Shown: in pieces, positions 22,685 to 34,580 of the stretch
How the letters are laid out: every line of letters begins with the position of its first letter
How positions within the stretch are numbered: position 1 is the first letter of the stretch
NCBI RefSeq assembly: GCF_030272615.1
Contig: NW_026729184.1
Location: 90,802-154,801 of the forward strand
Origin: Cryptomeria japonica
Lineage: Eukaryota; Streptophyta; Pinopsida; Cupressales; Cupressaceae
Reading direction: 5' to 3'
Length of the DNA: 64,000 nt
Notes under the pieces: model-generated
What the model saw: the letters and a program-made list of their open reading frames with translations, nothing else
The model's database searches: none
What the model was told of the DNA's origin: nothing
Position numbers and translations under genes: made by a program

Positions 22685-23225
22685 TGATGAAATTCAATCC
22701 GTATGACATAATGAACTTCAATCCAGATAATTGTGAAGTTAATTATGAAGGAGAACTCAATTCTTCTCTTGAAGATATGGATAGTACAAGGAGAGAATGA
22801 ACAAAGTATAAGAACAAACTCAAAAAGGTAGAAGATGTAATTGTTAATCTTAAAGTCCAAGTTGAGGAAGGAGAGAAAATTGAAGACTCTCTAAGCAATA
22901 ATTTATATGACAAATTAGCTAAATGCTCAAATCCTGAGAAAGAATTTGTCTCTCTGAGAAAAGAATTCGAGAAATCTAAACAACAAATAGACAAAAACCT
23001 AAAACTCAAAAACAACACTAACACCAACATTCTTGATGGAATAATCAATAATCACAAACAAAAAATGTGGTATTGGATTTGAAAGGATCAAAGCTTAAAA
23101 TCAAATACTTCTAAAGCCAAATCTGAGATAAAGAAGAATGAAGTTTGTTTCGAGGAATCCATGATTACGAAAAATAACAAGTGGAAGTTGAAGAATGATC
23201 AAACAAACGTTAGAAACTAGACGAA
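22685..23225 (+). pseudogene. Copia gag-linked coiled-coil fragment
   Basis: The plus-strand frame from ATG at 22685 gives MKFNPYDIMNFNPDN, then after a stop KKVEDVIVNLKVQVEEGEKI, SLSNNLYDKLAKC, KEFVSLRKEFEKSK and ILDGIINNHKQ. This Lys/Glu-rich heptad pattern with LRKE.EK.. and ILD.I...Q is typical of the linker after gag in many plant Copia elements. The core gag, CCHC knuckle and pol are absent. It is a dead fragment of a plus-strand element, unlike the minus-strand elements around it. Confidence 0.6.
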
Positions 23226-24160
23226 AGGCTTCAATTTTTTTCCTAAACAGTATCTTTGTCTAGGGGTATGTTGACTTTTTACCAGATATGTATCATATTG
23301 ATATGTGAATTGGAATGCAATGATTCTGGAAGACTGTTATCAGATATGTTTCATATTGATTTGATGTATATTGTTGTGAGAATCATCTATCTCTGCGTTC
23401 AGGGATAACACAGTTATAGGACAATGCAAAGGTGATGCATTCCTTGACTTTCTAGTACTGTAAGGATGTTTTGGATCATTTAATTATGTTCTTGGCACGT
23501 TATTTTTTTTTGTGGTGGTCCGCATATCTTAATTTTTGGTTTGGATTAAATTTTATGATAAAACGGATTGGTATGAGCTGACTTATGCTTTTGGTCTGAG
23601 TGGTTCCATGTAGAACCTTGTTTGGGATATTTGGAAGGTGTGCCGATATGGTGTGAATATTCACGAGTTTTCTTTTTCCTTTTGCATGTGTTTTATAAGA
23701 TTGTTTTTGGGTTGATGATGCATATAAACTCTACATTTCTAAGCCAACCTAATAGAGGATATTGAAGATCTAGATGATATATAAAAGACAAATTAATTGA
23801 GTTATGACATGAATGGAAAATGGATGTGATGTGTAACTGATATTGATATGAAATAATGATACAAGTTTAAGGATTAAGGTGATATGAGAAGCCAATGTGA
23901 GGTGATACAAAGGTCCAAATATGGTATAGTGCAGTATAGTGCAGAAATGAAAGTTGGATCAAATGAGTATTAAGTTGTGAATTGGTATCTATATATTGGT
24001 AGATAGTATTCTATTACAATTCAATCTCTTATTTTATCTAGACAAATATTTTGTATCTTGCCTTAAAGAAGTGATCTTCATCTATAGAAGTATTTTGTAC
24101 CTTTCCTTAAGGTTGTGCACCTTAGCCTGCAAGTCTGGAGCAGTACGCGTTAGAATGGGC
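23226..24160. other. Unassigned sequence
   Basis: No coding motif was seen. There is a local duplication: ATATGTATCATATTGAT (near 23283) and ATATGTTTCATATTGAT (near 23344) about 60 bp apart. It may be eroded LTR or UTR sequence of the neighbouring fragments. Confidence 0.4.
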
Positions 24161-25187
24161 TGATACCAGGAGTAAACAAAGAGGGGAGGGTGAATCAGTT
24201 TACTAATAGTAACAACAATCAATTTAATTATAAACCTTAAACTGGAGTACATCTTAATGAAGGATATAGCATGAAAGCACAACACACATAACACCAATAT
24301 TTCAGTGTGGGAAACCCAGAAAGGGAAAAACCACGATGAGAAACCCTACCCACAATCAGATGAATACTCTGTAGTAGTATTGCGAATGATTACAAAAGAG
24401 TGAGCACATGCAGAAAGGCCAACAGCCTAGAGCGTACTGCTCATCACAAAGGGAAGTCTCACCGACTTACAAAATCATCAGACTACAATCCAGAATACAA
24501 TGAACTATGAAAGTAGCATCTACAAATGCCTGATATAGTTCCAGTTAAGTACTGGGGTCTTCCTTGCAAGAAAACCTTCCTTAAACCTTCTTTGAATGGT
24601 ATGACCCTATTGACAAGGTCGGCTAAACCCATAAACCCAAAAATTATAAGATTATATCACATGATATCACCAGACCAATATTATGATTTACAATAGATAG
24701 CATGGACCTAAATCAAATAACTAAACAATTAAATCTGCTAGGAACTCCGCCAAGACCAAAATCCAACATGCTTCACTTTTTGGTAGAAACCCTCAGTGAA
24801 AGTTTAACCGGATCCAAATAGGACCACCTTAATAGCACACCATCCAATGCAAAGTCATCAAACACTTGGGATATGATCAAGAAGCACCAAAAGCATGATA
24901 GAGACCGAATCCATAAGTTGAACCGGAATTCCATGGATGAAGTCACCAAATAATGCATACTGGTAAAGCCAAAAGCAAGTTGGTAGCCAGTAGATACCAA
25001 AAGTGATGACCAAATCATGAAACCACTAGAATAAGCATCCAAAACTGATTCCAGAGATCTGATCATACCAGATTGAAAACATAGCCAAAGCCAAGACGGT
25101 CACTAAGACTAACTAGGATAATCTCCAACCGGGATACAATGTTGACATCAATGACAACACTTAACCATATCAAGCATTTTTCCAACA
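24161..25187 (-). repeat. Element B 3' LTR
   Basis: The LTR ends TCCAACA directly before a polypurine tract. It contains the G-run box GAGGGGAGGGTGAATCA (near 24180), the motif GGAAAAACCACGATGAGAAA, a CACATGCAGAAAGGCCAACA segment and TGTTGACATCAATGACAA near its end. The left boundary (TGATACC at 24161) is inferred from alignment to the other LTRs. Its 5' partner is not present. Confidence 0.75.
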
Positions 25188-25199
25188 ATATGCCCCTTT
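25188..25199 (-). other. Element B polypurine tract
   Basis: Plus-strand ATATGCCCCTTT (AAAGGGGCATAT on the element strand) abuts the LTR end. Confidence 0.7.
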
Positions 25200-25516
25200 G
25201 GAATTGATGGCAACACTGTATGTGAAACACATCCAAGTGCCAAGGCCAAGGAATGCCAACAAACTCCAAAACCCTGAACAAGAATACCTCACCCCAAAAG
25301 ATCTGATAGTTTTTCACATGGATACCTCTCCCCCTTTGATATCAATGAGAAAGGATGGATAACAAACCACAAATACTGAACCAAATAGCTACCTACTCCC
25401 CCTGAGTAGTAGCACCAAATCCATCAGCCCAGATCATAAAAGTATGTGTGATAAGCTCATTGGATTGATGCATCCCTGCATCTCTAAGTCTCTTTCAGAG
25501 AGCTAGTAACCCCCTA

Positions 25517-27180
25517 CTAATTTTTGAGATATTCAAAAGTGTCTTTAGGTAATGGTTTAGTTAGAATATCTACAATATGTTCCTTAGTAGACACATAAAC
25601 CAATCTGACTTCCTTTTCTTCAACCTTTTCCTTCAAGAAATTATACCTTATAGAAATGTGTTTTGATTTGGAATGAAATACCAGATTCTTTGACTCATCA
25701 ATAGAAGCAGTAATATCATAGTGAATAACAATAGGCTCATTATAACTCACCCTTATATCCTTTAACATCTGTTTCATCCATAAAATCAGAGTACAATTGG
25801 TAGTAGCTGCAACATATTTCGCTTCAGCAATAAATAATGAAGTGCATGATTGTTTCTTACTAAGCCATGAAACCAACTCATTCCCAAGAAAGAATGTATC
25901 GCCAGTAGTACTCTTTTGGTCATCCACATCTCCTACCCAATTAGAATTTGTATATGCACATAATGTGAATTCATCATCCTTAGGATACCATAGCCCAAAG
26001 TCTGTTGTACCTACCAAATATCTGAATATTCTCTTGAGTATAGTAATATCATGAGTTTCTCTAGGATCGGATTGAAATCTAGAAGCAATACAAACAACAT
26101 TCATTATACTAGGTCTAGACTGAGTTAGATACTTCAAACCTCCAATCATTGATTTATATCTACCCGGATTCACTTTAGGTGATTCGTTGTCCTTTGACAG
26201 TTTGCAACCGGTTATCATAGGAGTACTGACAAGTTTAGAATTCTCAAGTCCAAACTTCTTAAGTAACTTGTTCACATATTTAGTTTAACAAATGAAAATA
26301 CCTTTATCCGTCTAAGTAATCTGCAAACCTAAGAAAAAATTCACCTCACTAATCATAGACATTTCAAATTCATTCTTCATATCATTAGCCAAATTTATGC
26401 ATAAACCTTCTTCTCCTCCAAAAATGATATCATCCACAAAGACTTCAATAATCAATATGTCATCATGCTCAATTTTATAATATAAATTAATGGTAGCATT
26501 ACCTTTACTAAAACCAAGTTTTGAAAGATACTTATCCAGTCTAGCATAACATGCTCTAGGGGCATGTTTTAGTCCATATAAAGCTTTCTTTAGCCTACAA
26601 ACCATGTCCTTGTCTTCTGATAAATAAAATCCATCAGGTTGCTCAATATAAACTTTTTCTTCAAGATCTCCATTCAAAAATGCACATTTAACATCCATCT
26701 AATATACCTTGTAGTTCTTGTGTGCAGCATAAGCAATAAAAAGTCTTACAGCATGAATTCTAGCAACTGAAGCATAAGTTTCTACATAATCAATACCTTC
26801 TTCCTGAGAATAGCCTTTGCAAACCAATCTAGCCTTGTTCGATACCACTTTACCTTCCTCATTCAGTTTATTCCTGAAAAACCCATTTAGTTCCAATAAT
26901 GGTCTTGTCTTTAGGTCTAGGTACAAGTTCCCATGTCTTATTCTTTTCAATCTGATCTAATTCTTTTTCCATTGCTTTTATCCAATTTTCATCCTTACTT
27001 GCCTCAATAAAATATTATGGTTCAATTTGAGAAATTAAACATACCTCTTCAGCAGCTAACCTTCTGCTAGTCATTACACCTTTCCTTTTATCTCCAATGA
27101 TCTAATCTTCAGAATGATTTAGCTTAACATACCTAGGAATCTTTGAATTTTCTTGATTTGTTGACTCATTCTGATGTTCC
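25517..27180 (-). pseudogene. Element B Copia pol, 3' half (RT-RNase H)
   Basis: Minus-strand Copia polyprotein remnant. The frame 26950-26702 covers the start of RT (ARLVCKGYSQEEGIDYVETY). A TAG at 26699-26701 replaces the expected Gln before [20 protein letters not shown]. The RT core reads [16 protein letters not shown] and [13 protein letters not shown] (about 26441-26415), then FLGLQI. The RNase H part (26275-25517) has CAYTNSNWVGD, where the first catalytic Asp is Asn, then AEAKYVA and the terminal TKPLPKDTFEYL. The region upstream of 26950 is the integrase-RT linker, which stops at the LTR of element C (27181). Integrase, protease and gag are missing. Confidence 0.9.
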
Positions 27181-28105
27181 TGTTGGAAACCAAAAACACT
27201 GAGAGGGGGGGTGAATCAGTGTTATACCAGAATAGTAGATTTTAGCCTTAACAAAACAATCATGCACCAACCGATATACCAGTATAAATGAAATTGAAAT
27301 AAGTAAAGAAACCAATAAGCCAAACACATAAATGAGAACCATACCACACAAATTTATATGTGGAAAAACTCAATGAGGAAAAACCACGGTGGGATTTGTG
27401 ACCCACAATATCAATCCACTAGCTATATGAAGAGATATTACAATATATGAGGGGCATGCACTTGCACTTGCAGTAAGGCTTACAGCCTAGAGCACACTAC
27501 TCAATCACAATAGGAGCCTCACTCACTACATAAAATTTTAGACAACAATCCAAAGAAGTGTGAACTGCTAAGATAGCATCCGCTATGCTAGAATATAGTT
27601 CCGGTATAAGCTTTGTTTGGTCCGATTGAAACCCTAAACCCCTTTACCGGAATAACCCTCATAATAAATTCCTCACATACATAATCTCTCTGAATAATTG
27701 TATTTGCATATCCATCACCATATTCCTATTCTTCATATTCAAAATGATCTAATCAATCTGCCCTATATACTCTATACAAATTTATGCCTTATGTCAGCTT
27801 ACAAAGGTATATACAATATCATATTACATGTCGGCCAAATAACATAAATGAATAAACATTAAAACAAGTTGCCGATGTCAGATCCAAGATAAGTCGACCT
27901 CCAATACTGATAAACTTTACTATACCATGTTGACCTACATTGCCGGTGACCAAAGAAATCTTTCTAACCTACCGGTGCTGGTGTCGATGCCAATGCAAAA
28001 TCTGTGAAGTTTTTGTCGGTACACCATATGAAGTCAAACCCCAAAATCATGTTGCCATCAATGAAAACATAGTGAAACCAACCAATAGAGTGTCAATTGC
28101 CAACA
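27181..28105 (-). repeat. Element C 3' LTR (925 bp)
   Basis: The sequence starts TGTTGGAAACC and ends TTGCCAACA, a perfect TGTTGG..CCAACA pair. It holds the box GAGGGGGGGTGAATCA at about 27204 and GGAAAAACCACGGTGGGA. It interrupts the element B linker at 27180, so C probably inserted into B. The other end of C is not preserved, so no target duplication can be confirmed (GTTCC precedes it). Confidence 0.85.
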
Positions 28106-28117
28106 ATCTCCCCCTTT
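28106..28117 (-). other. Element C polypurine tract
   Basis: Plus-strand ATCTCCCCCTTT (AAAGGGGGAGAT on the element strand) directly follows the LTR. Confidence 0.85.
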
Positions 28118-28369
28118 GGCATTGATGGCAACAATCATGTGAAAAATGGTCATAGTTTCATCTGTCGGTTTCATCTTGCCCTGCTCCCCCTGAGCTAGAT
28201 ATGCAAAATACTCCATAACTCCAAAATTCCAAAAACTTTGTAACTCCCCCTAATGTATGCAACCCTTTTATCCTTTTTAAAATCTATACTACTCCCCCTT
28301 TGACATCAATACCCAAAAACAAATATGTCAAAGAATAAGAACTGTACAATGAATACCTCCAAAAATGTC

Positions 28370-30409
28370 TTACCAGAGCTTGACCAGTTTCAATATTTTT
28401 GGATAAGCTTTCTCTAGTAATTCCACATAAGTGTCCCAGCCGGTTTTGAATGTGCAGGATATAGATACAAGTCCACTCAATAAATTTGCAAAAGATTCTT
28501 TCTCATTGACATCTGTCGGTGTGGGCTTTCCCAGCATATCCATGCATTCTTTCTTATGTACACAGAGTGAATCCAATCTTGGACTCACCAAACCTCTCAA
28601 ACTTCTAGCTCTCCGAATTATTTTATCTCTTTCCTTTTCAAAAGCAGAAATTTGGTTCTCCAAAGTCAAAATTTGTCCATCAATTGATGTTGTCGGTGAA
28701 ATTAATCCATCAAAAGAGTTAGCAATACTAGCAATTTTCTCCTGTATCTCTTTTATCTTTTTATCTACATTTATTGTAAGTACCTCAGTATTGCAACATA
28801 CCCTGTATATGTTTGTACATTGTTTCAAAGAATTTTCTATCAAAATTAGCTTCTCCTCAATCTTTTTCTTATCTCTCTCAATGATCTGATCAAAAGAGGC
28901 TCTCTTAGCCTGAGTGAATCTTTCAAGTGCTTGTCAGTTAGAGATCTATTGTAAGGATTGAAAGTGTTTTGATATGTGCTCAGTGATTACCTTAAGCCAG
29001 AACGACTCACTTCATTTTCAATCTTACATTCTGGGACCAATCTGTGTCAAACAGTGATGGATTGATCTATAATCCCCTTGTTTGTGGTTCCCTCCTTCAT
29101 CAGTTTCTGAGCAACCATCATCATCAATTCTGTGGAATTCATCTCTGTGATGGTTTTCTTTTCAACTAGAGAAGTGTCAATTGTCAATAATGATGTGCCA
29201 GCAACTAATTCCCTATGGATTTCCTTGTTTTCTCCTCTGGTGATTTATCCTTTATTACCTCCTTACTTGCACCAGTGGCTTCACCACTTGGTGCAGTTTG
29301 TGGAACTGTCGGTTCCTATCTAGGAACAGTATCCTCAACATTTGTGTTTACCGGTGGCTCAATTTCCACTATCTTGATATTGTTCAAAACTAAGGGTGGA
29401 GTACCCATGATCCCTTTTCCTTTCCCTTCAATTGGTGCATCTATAGTATCTGTCTTTGTCTCTGGTGAAGCAAAGAATCCTCTATGTTCTCCCCAAAATT
29501 TGATCCAAGCTTTTTGTGTTTCCTTTATTACTTCATTCATTCTCCCTAGCATCAAGCTAGTTATCATGTGTTTTCTATTGAATACCTTTCTATCTGTAAC
29601 CTCAATTGTCTTATCCATTTCATCTACTAACACATATAGCTAAAAGTTCTTGCATTTTAATGTGTTTATCTTCTTGCATAGTAGATAACCTTCTAGCATC
29701 TAACATGTTATATAACTCAACCGACATTTGATTTTCTATCTCTATTAAGGATTTCTTATAAATATCTAAGTATAACAAGACTGCTTCCTCTACCTCTCTC
29801 TTGTTATCAACCTCTAATTTTTCATAATAAAACTTAACATTCTTCAGCATGCCATCTTTTGTTATTTCATCTACAATTTCTACACAAGTTCTAGGTGTAA
29901 CCTTACTAGAATCAGTGTCATCCTTCTTCTTCCTCTTGACAATATAAGATGCAACTGTAGGTGTAGCCTTGCGTGCTTTCTTTTGAGCCGGTAACTTGAT
30001 TGTGACCTTTCTAATTGGTTTCTTCTTTGCTTCTACCTTAGGTTCTTCCAGTTTCTTCCTAACAAACCTCTTGAAAGATAATGGTGTATCATCCTTTGAT
30101 TCAGAATCTGTAGTTATAGGTTCAATGTGAACTACTGGATCCTTCCTCTTTCTCCCTTTCCCCGGGACAACATCAATAAGTGCCTTTATGTCCTTTGAGA
30201 CCCCCTATACAAATTTTCCTTCTCTTCTGGTTGAACTCTATTTCAACCTCTAGAGTCTTATGTTTTGCAGTTCCACAGGGTTTCTCTGCCTTGTCTATTT
30301 CTGCATCAATCTGAATTTTTGCATAAGCATCAAGGATTAATGCATCTACCGCATATCCCATTTCCTCTATCCAAATCTTCTGGGGCTTGACTACCTCCAT
30401 GAGAGTCAC
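28370..30409 (-). pseudogene. Unrecognised ORF of element C (coiled-coil, basic)
   Basis: About 2 kb of minus-strand coding-like sequence lies just 5' of the C polypurine tract, spread over three frames. In order it contains: an N-terminal part with KIWIEEMGYAVDALILDAY (about 30400-30190); a Lys/Arg-rich region with RKRKDP, FVRKKLEEPK, KKPIRKVTIKLP and KRKKKDD (30150-29900); a helical part ending in EQLYNML-like and KMQELLAICVS residues (29850-29620); an acidic/Pro linker (29633-29316); and a 157-codon coiled-coil frame (28843-28370). No gag knuckle, protease, integrase, RT or membrane segment was found. Its position is that of an extra ORF downstream of pol, or the sole ORF of a non-autonomous element. 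I do not recognise the family. Confidence 0.6.
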
Positions 30410-31320
30410 TGTCATGCCCAAACTTTTGGGCAAAAATACAAACAACAATTTTTTTTTTAACACTAAATTACATGCAACCATTGCTTAAATAGTCATGACA
30501 ACTTAACAAGTTCTTCCAAACTAATTCTTAATTGATATTAAAATGAGTTACCAAAGTGAGCGATGAAATAAAATTTAACTACAAGCCTTAGGTCTCGATA
30601 AAACTCCTGGATGATAGGATTAAGAAAATTAATAACCTAACAAATACGATAACTCCTATTATCAAGCAGAATGAATAATTTTTATAAGGGTAATAATAAA
30701 TTCACTCAAAAATCCCTTTCATTTAAGTTGCGCTTATTAGTACTTAATTAGAACAACTTCTACTAAATACATTAATATAATTACTTGGTTCAGTATCAAT
30801 TATTTAATAAATATCTAGTTTCCTCCCTCCTCTTAATACATTCTTTCCTAATAACTTAATTTAAATATGGCTTCTATTAATTCAACACTAATACTATTTC
30901 ATTGTATTAATATTACCTAATTGAGCAGATGCAATTAAAGTGCCAACCATCATTATGATAATTAAATTATCTAATAAAAGTATCCACTTGGGTTAACAAG
31001 GTTCACAAGACTTAGTCCATTAATTTTATTTTAGAGAAAATATATTACGCTACTACAATATCCTCTTAAATTAATTATATTAAATTATTCCATTTAATTA
31101 TAGAAACCATTTAGATCTCTAAAATGTAATTATATAATTTAAATTCAAGTTGTTATATATTACTTCTTCCAAACATCAACTATTAAATATTTCATATTCA
31201 ATATTCACATTACCTCTTGCTTTAAATTCAATCAATTAAACTTCTCAAATATATTTTCCCAAATGTGGTAATAATAATGTTGTAGAAAAATTCATTACAT
31301 TTTCCATTATTTGTTTGTGA
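30410..31320. repeat. Possible LTR fragment, unassigned
   Basis: The stretch begins TGTCATGCCCAAACTTTTGG, a start resembling some plant Gypsy LTRs, and contains a long AT-rich body with no coding sequence. It ends where Copia element D resumes. No matching end (CA plus the 5-bp duplication GTCAC) is visible, so a solo LTR is only a guess. Confidence 0.35.
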
Positions 31321-34300
31321 AATCTACAAACCTAGAAAAAAATTTATCTCCCCAATCATAGACATTTCAAATTCTTTTTGCATCTAGTTAGCAAAGTCTT
31401 TACATAATCCTTCTTCACCTCCAAAAATGATATCATCCACAAAAACTTCAATAACCAAAATATCATCATTGGTAACTTTGTAATACAAATTATTGTCAGC
31501 ATTACCTTTTGTGTATCCAAGCTTCAAAAAATATTTTTCCAATCTAGCATACCAAGCTCTGGGAGCTTGCTTCAATCCATATAAAGCATTCCTTAACCTG
31601 CAAACCATATCCTTATCATCTATCAAAGAAAATCCATCAGGTTGTTCAATGTAAACTTCCTCTTCTAGATCTCCATTTAAAAATGCACATTTTACATCCA
31701 TCTAATAAACTTTATAGTTTTTATGAGCTAGAAATGCGAGAAATAGTCTAACTGCCTCAATTCTGGCTACCAGTGCAAAAGTTTCATTATAACCAATTCA
31801 TTCTTTCTGAGAATAACCTTTACAAAATAATCTTTCTTTGTTTTTGATTATTTCTATATGCTCATTTAGTTCCAATTATATTTTTGTCTTTAGGATGGGG
31901 AACCAATGTCCAATTATTATTCTTTTCAATCTGTTCTAATTCTTCTTCCATTGCTTTTATCCAATATTTGTCTTGACATGCTTCAATAACATATGTTGGT
32001 TCAACTTGAGAAGTTAAACATACCTCTTCATTTGCCAATCTTCCTCTAGTCATAACACCTTGATTCTTATTTCCAATTATCTGATTCTCTGAATGATTCA
32101 GTCTTACATACCTATGTTTATTCTGATTTACACTTACATGCTATTGATCTTCAGTCACAGTTGAGTTTTCTGATGATGTCGGTGTGACTAGATCTTCACT
32201 CTGTACCAGTGCAGTCTGTACCAGTTCATTTAGAATCATTTCAGTTGTCAGTTCTACAAATCTTGAATCTCCTCTAAAATGTTCATCTATCTTCACATTA
32301 GTACTTTCAATGATTTTTTGCAATCTTTTATTATAACATATATATGCCTTGCTTCTAGATGAATAACCAAGAAATATCCCTTCATCACTTCTAGGATCAA
32401 ATTTACCAATATACTCATCGATCTCCTAATATAGCATTTTCTTCCAAATATTTTAAAGTATTTAAGAGTAGGAGTATGGCCAAACCATAGTTCATAAGGG
32501 GTCTTACTGGTTTCACTTTTGATGTTAACTCTGTTGAAAGTATAAACCGTTGTATTCACTGCTTCTCTCTAGTACACATGAGGTAGATTTGCTTCCATCA
32601 TCATGGTTGTTGTTGCATCCAAGATAGTTTTGTTCTTCCTTTTCACAACTCCATTATGCTAGGGTGTCTAGGGTGTTGATAGTTGTCTTTTGATTCCATT
32701 CACTTCACATAATGCATTAAATTCTCTAGATGTAAATTCTCCTCCTTGATCTGATCTCAAACATTTTATTTTCTTTCCGGTTTCATTCTCTACCATTGCC
32801 TTGTATATCTTGAATTTCCCAAAAGCTTTTGATTTCTCCCTGAGAAAGGTAACCCAACATATTCTAGAATTATCATCAATTATTAGCATAAAGTATCTAT
32901 CACCTTGAACACTTCTAGTTCTTGTTGGACCACATAAATCAGTATGAATTAAATCAAGAATATTATTGGATTTCTTCGTAACGCTCTTGAATGTTGTTCT
33001 AACTTGTTTTAGTTGAACTAATCTTTACAATGCAATCAAAATTCACATGACAAAGTCTCTTATGCCATAACCAACTTTCATCAATGTGTGCAATCAAACA
33101 TGTCTTATCACTGGTACTCAAGTGAAAGATATTACCTTTAGTCTAATTACCGGTTGAAATCTCCAATCTAGTTCTATTTATGATTTTTCATTTTCCATTC
33201 TTGAACTGTAACTGAAATCCTTTTTCCACTAACTAACCAACACTCAAAAGATTATGCTTTAAACCTTCAATATAATAAACATTGTCAGTATTGTGCTTAC
33301 CATCCAAATATATAGTGCCTCTTCCTTTGATTAAACAAGCTTTATCATCTCCAAACCTTACTAGACCTCCATGAATTTCATGTAATGATAATAATTTTCT
33401 TTTATCACTGGTCATATGATGCGAGCATCCACTATCTATGATCCATTCATCCTTTTCTTCATTTTTTGCTGCCAGTGCCTGCTCTAACGGTTTGACAATA
33501 GGAGTCAGTGGATATTCTTTTATTGCAACAAATGCCCATCCACTATTTGTTGGATCTTCATTTGAATCATCTGTAACACCTTCATTTCCATAGTATAATG
33601 ACTTGTCTCTTTTTTTTTTCTAAAATCTGTATCTTTGATATTCAGGGTTAGGTTTATATGTTCTTTTTGCTTCCTCCCTTAGTCTTGCATGTCTATCAGG
33701 TTACCTAGATGCTATATGACCAAATTTATTGCAATTAAAACATTTGAAAGCTACTTTAACTTCATACTTACTTCCTACTAGACCTTTAGGCATCTTCCTT
33801 GCCAATAGTGCTTCATGTTCTTCAAGTTCTTCATTTTGTCTTCTCATATCTTCAAGTTCTTTTGCATAAAGTGTTTTCCAATCAGTTTTGTCAGATGATG
33901 ATGATGATGCTTTGAAAGCTAAATCAGTCTTCAAGAGGACCAAACTCTTCAAGCTCAAATGTAGAACATTTTCCAACCAAAGTATCTCTAGAAACTGATG
34001 TATTAGGCATTGTTCTTAACTCATTAATAGCAATCACTTTCATTTTGTAAGCCGGTGGCAAAGCTCTTAAAATTTTAGAGACAAATTCATCTCCATTTAA
34101 AGATCCTCCACAACATTGTATTCCTAAAATAATTTCATTAACTCTTTCCATAAATGCAGAAATTCATTCATCTTCTTCCATTTTTAAATTTTCATACCTG
34201 ACCTTGTAACATTCCAGTTTTGCAATTTTGACAGTGGTATCTCCTTCATTCAATGTTTCCATTTTATCCCAAATAGTTTTAGCAGTAGATCGATCTGATA

Positions 34301-34523
34301 ATGTCCTCAGAAGTGCTTCTCTTGCTTTGCAATCATTCTCCAAGTCCTTAACCAATGTTGGTAGATGAGGTTGATTCGGAGTAGGACCAACATATCCATT
34401 CTTAGTAACATCCCATATATCTCTTCGAATGCAATAAAGATGTGTTTCCATTCTGATCTTCCATATATCATAGTTAGTTCCATCAAGTTTCGGACTGTCC
34501 TTCCTAAAAATATTTGCTCGCAT
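31321..34523 (-). pseudogene. Element D Copia gag-pol, 5' two-thirds
   Basis: Minus-strand remnant starting at a gag Met (34523, MRANIFRKDSPKLDG). Gag has IWDKMETLNEGDTTVKIAKL. The knuckle CFNCNKFGHIASR has lost its last Cys to a stop. Protease EWIIDSGCSHHMTSD is intact near 33455-33415. GAG-pre-integrase ends LKHNLLSVG before a TAG (33233-33235). Integrase has LIIDDNSRICWV and LRSDQGGEF (32889-32668), with a Trp-to-TAG at 32569-32571. RT starts after another TAG (31702-31704) with [20 protein letters not shown] and [13 protein letters not shown]. The sequence breaks off at 31321 just after the FLGL motif; the RT 3' end, RNase H and 3' LTR are missing. It overlaps B in RT, so it is a separate element. 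Confidence 0.9.
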
Positions 34524-34566
34524 AGGATCTCCTCAAGTTGTTAGGCTTCTGCAAAAAGAGGACTAA

Positions 34567-34578
34567 GCTCTAATACCA
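34567..34578 (-). other. Element D primer-binding site
   Basis: Plus-strand GCTCTAATACCA is the complement of TGGTATCAGAGC with one transition. It is followed by the two-base spacer AT and the LTR, the same arrangement as in element A. Confidence 0.88.
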
Positions 34579-34580
34579 AT

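Noticed and set aside
22743-23048. 101-codon minus-strand ORF rich in Ser/Leu/Phe
   Set aside because: Antisense of the plus-strand Copia coiled-coil remnant.
28431-28889. 152-codon plus-strand ORF, and 29215-29643 plus
   Set aside because: These are antisense shadows of the element C coding remnant. The minus-strand frame has the coiled-coil pattern and the element's orientation fits.
24161-34523. B and D as the two halves of one Copia element split by C
   Set aside because: Both contain the same RT segment ([10 protein letters not shown] to FLGL), and their LTR bodies differ, so they cannot be one element.
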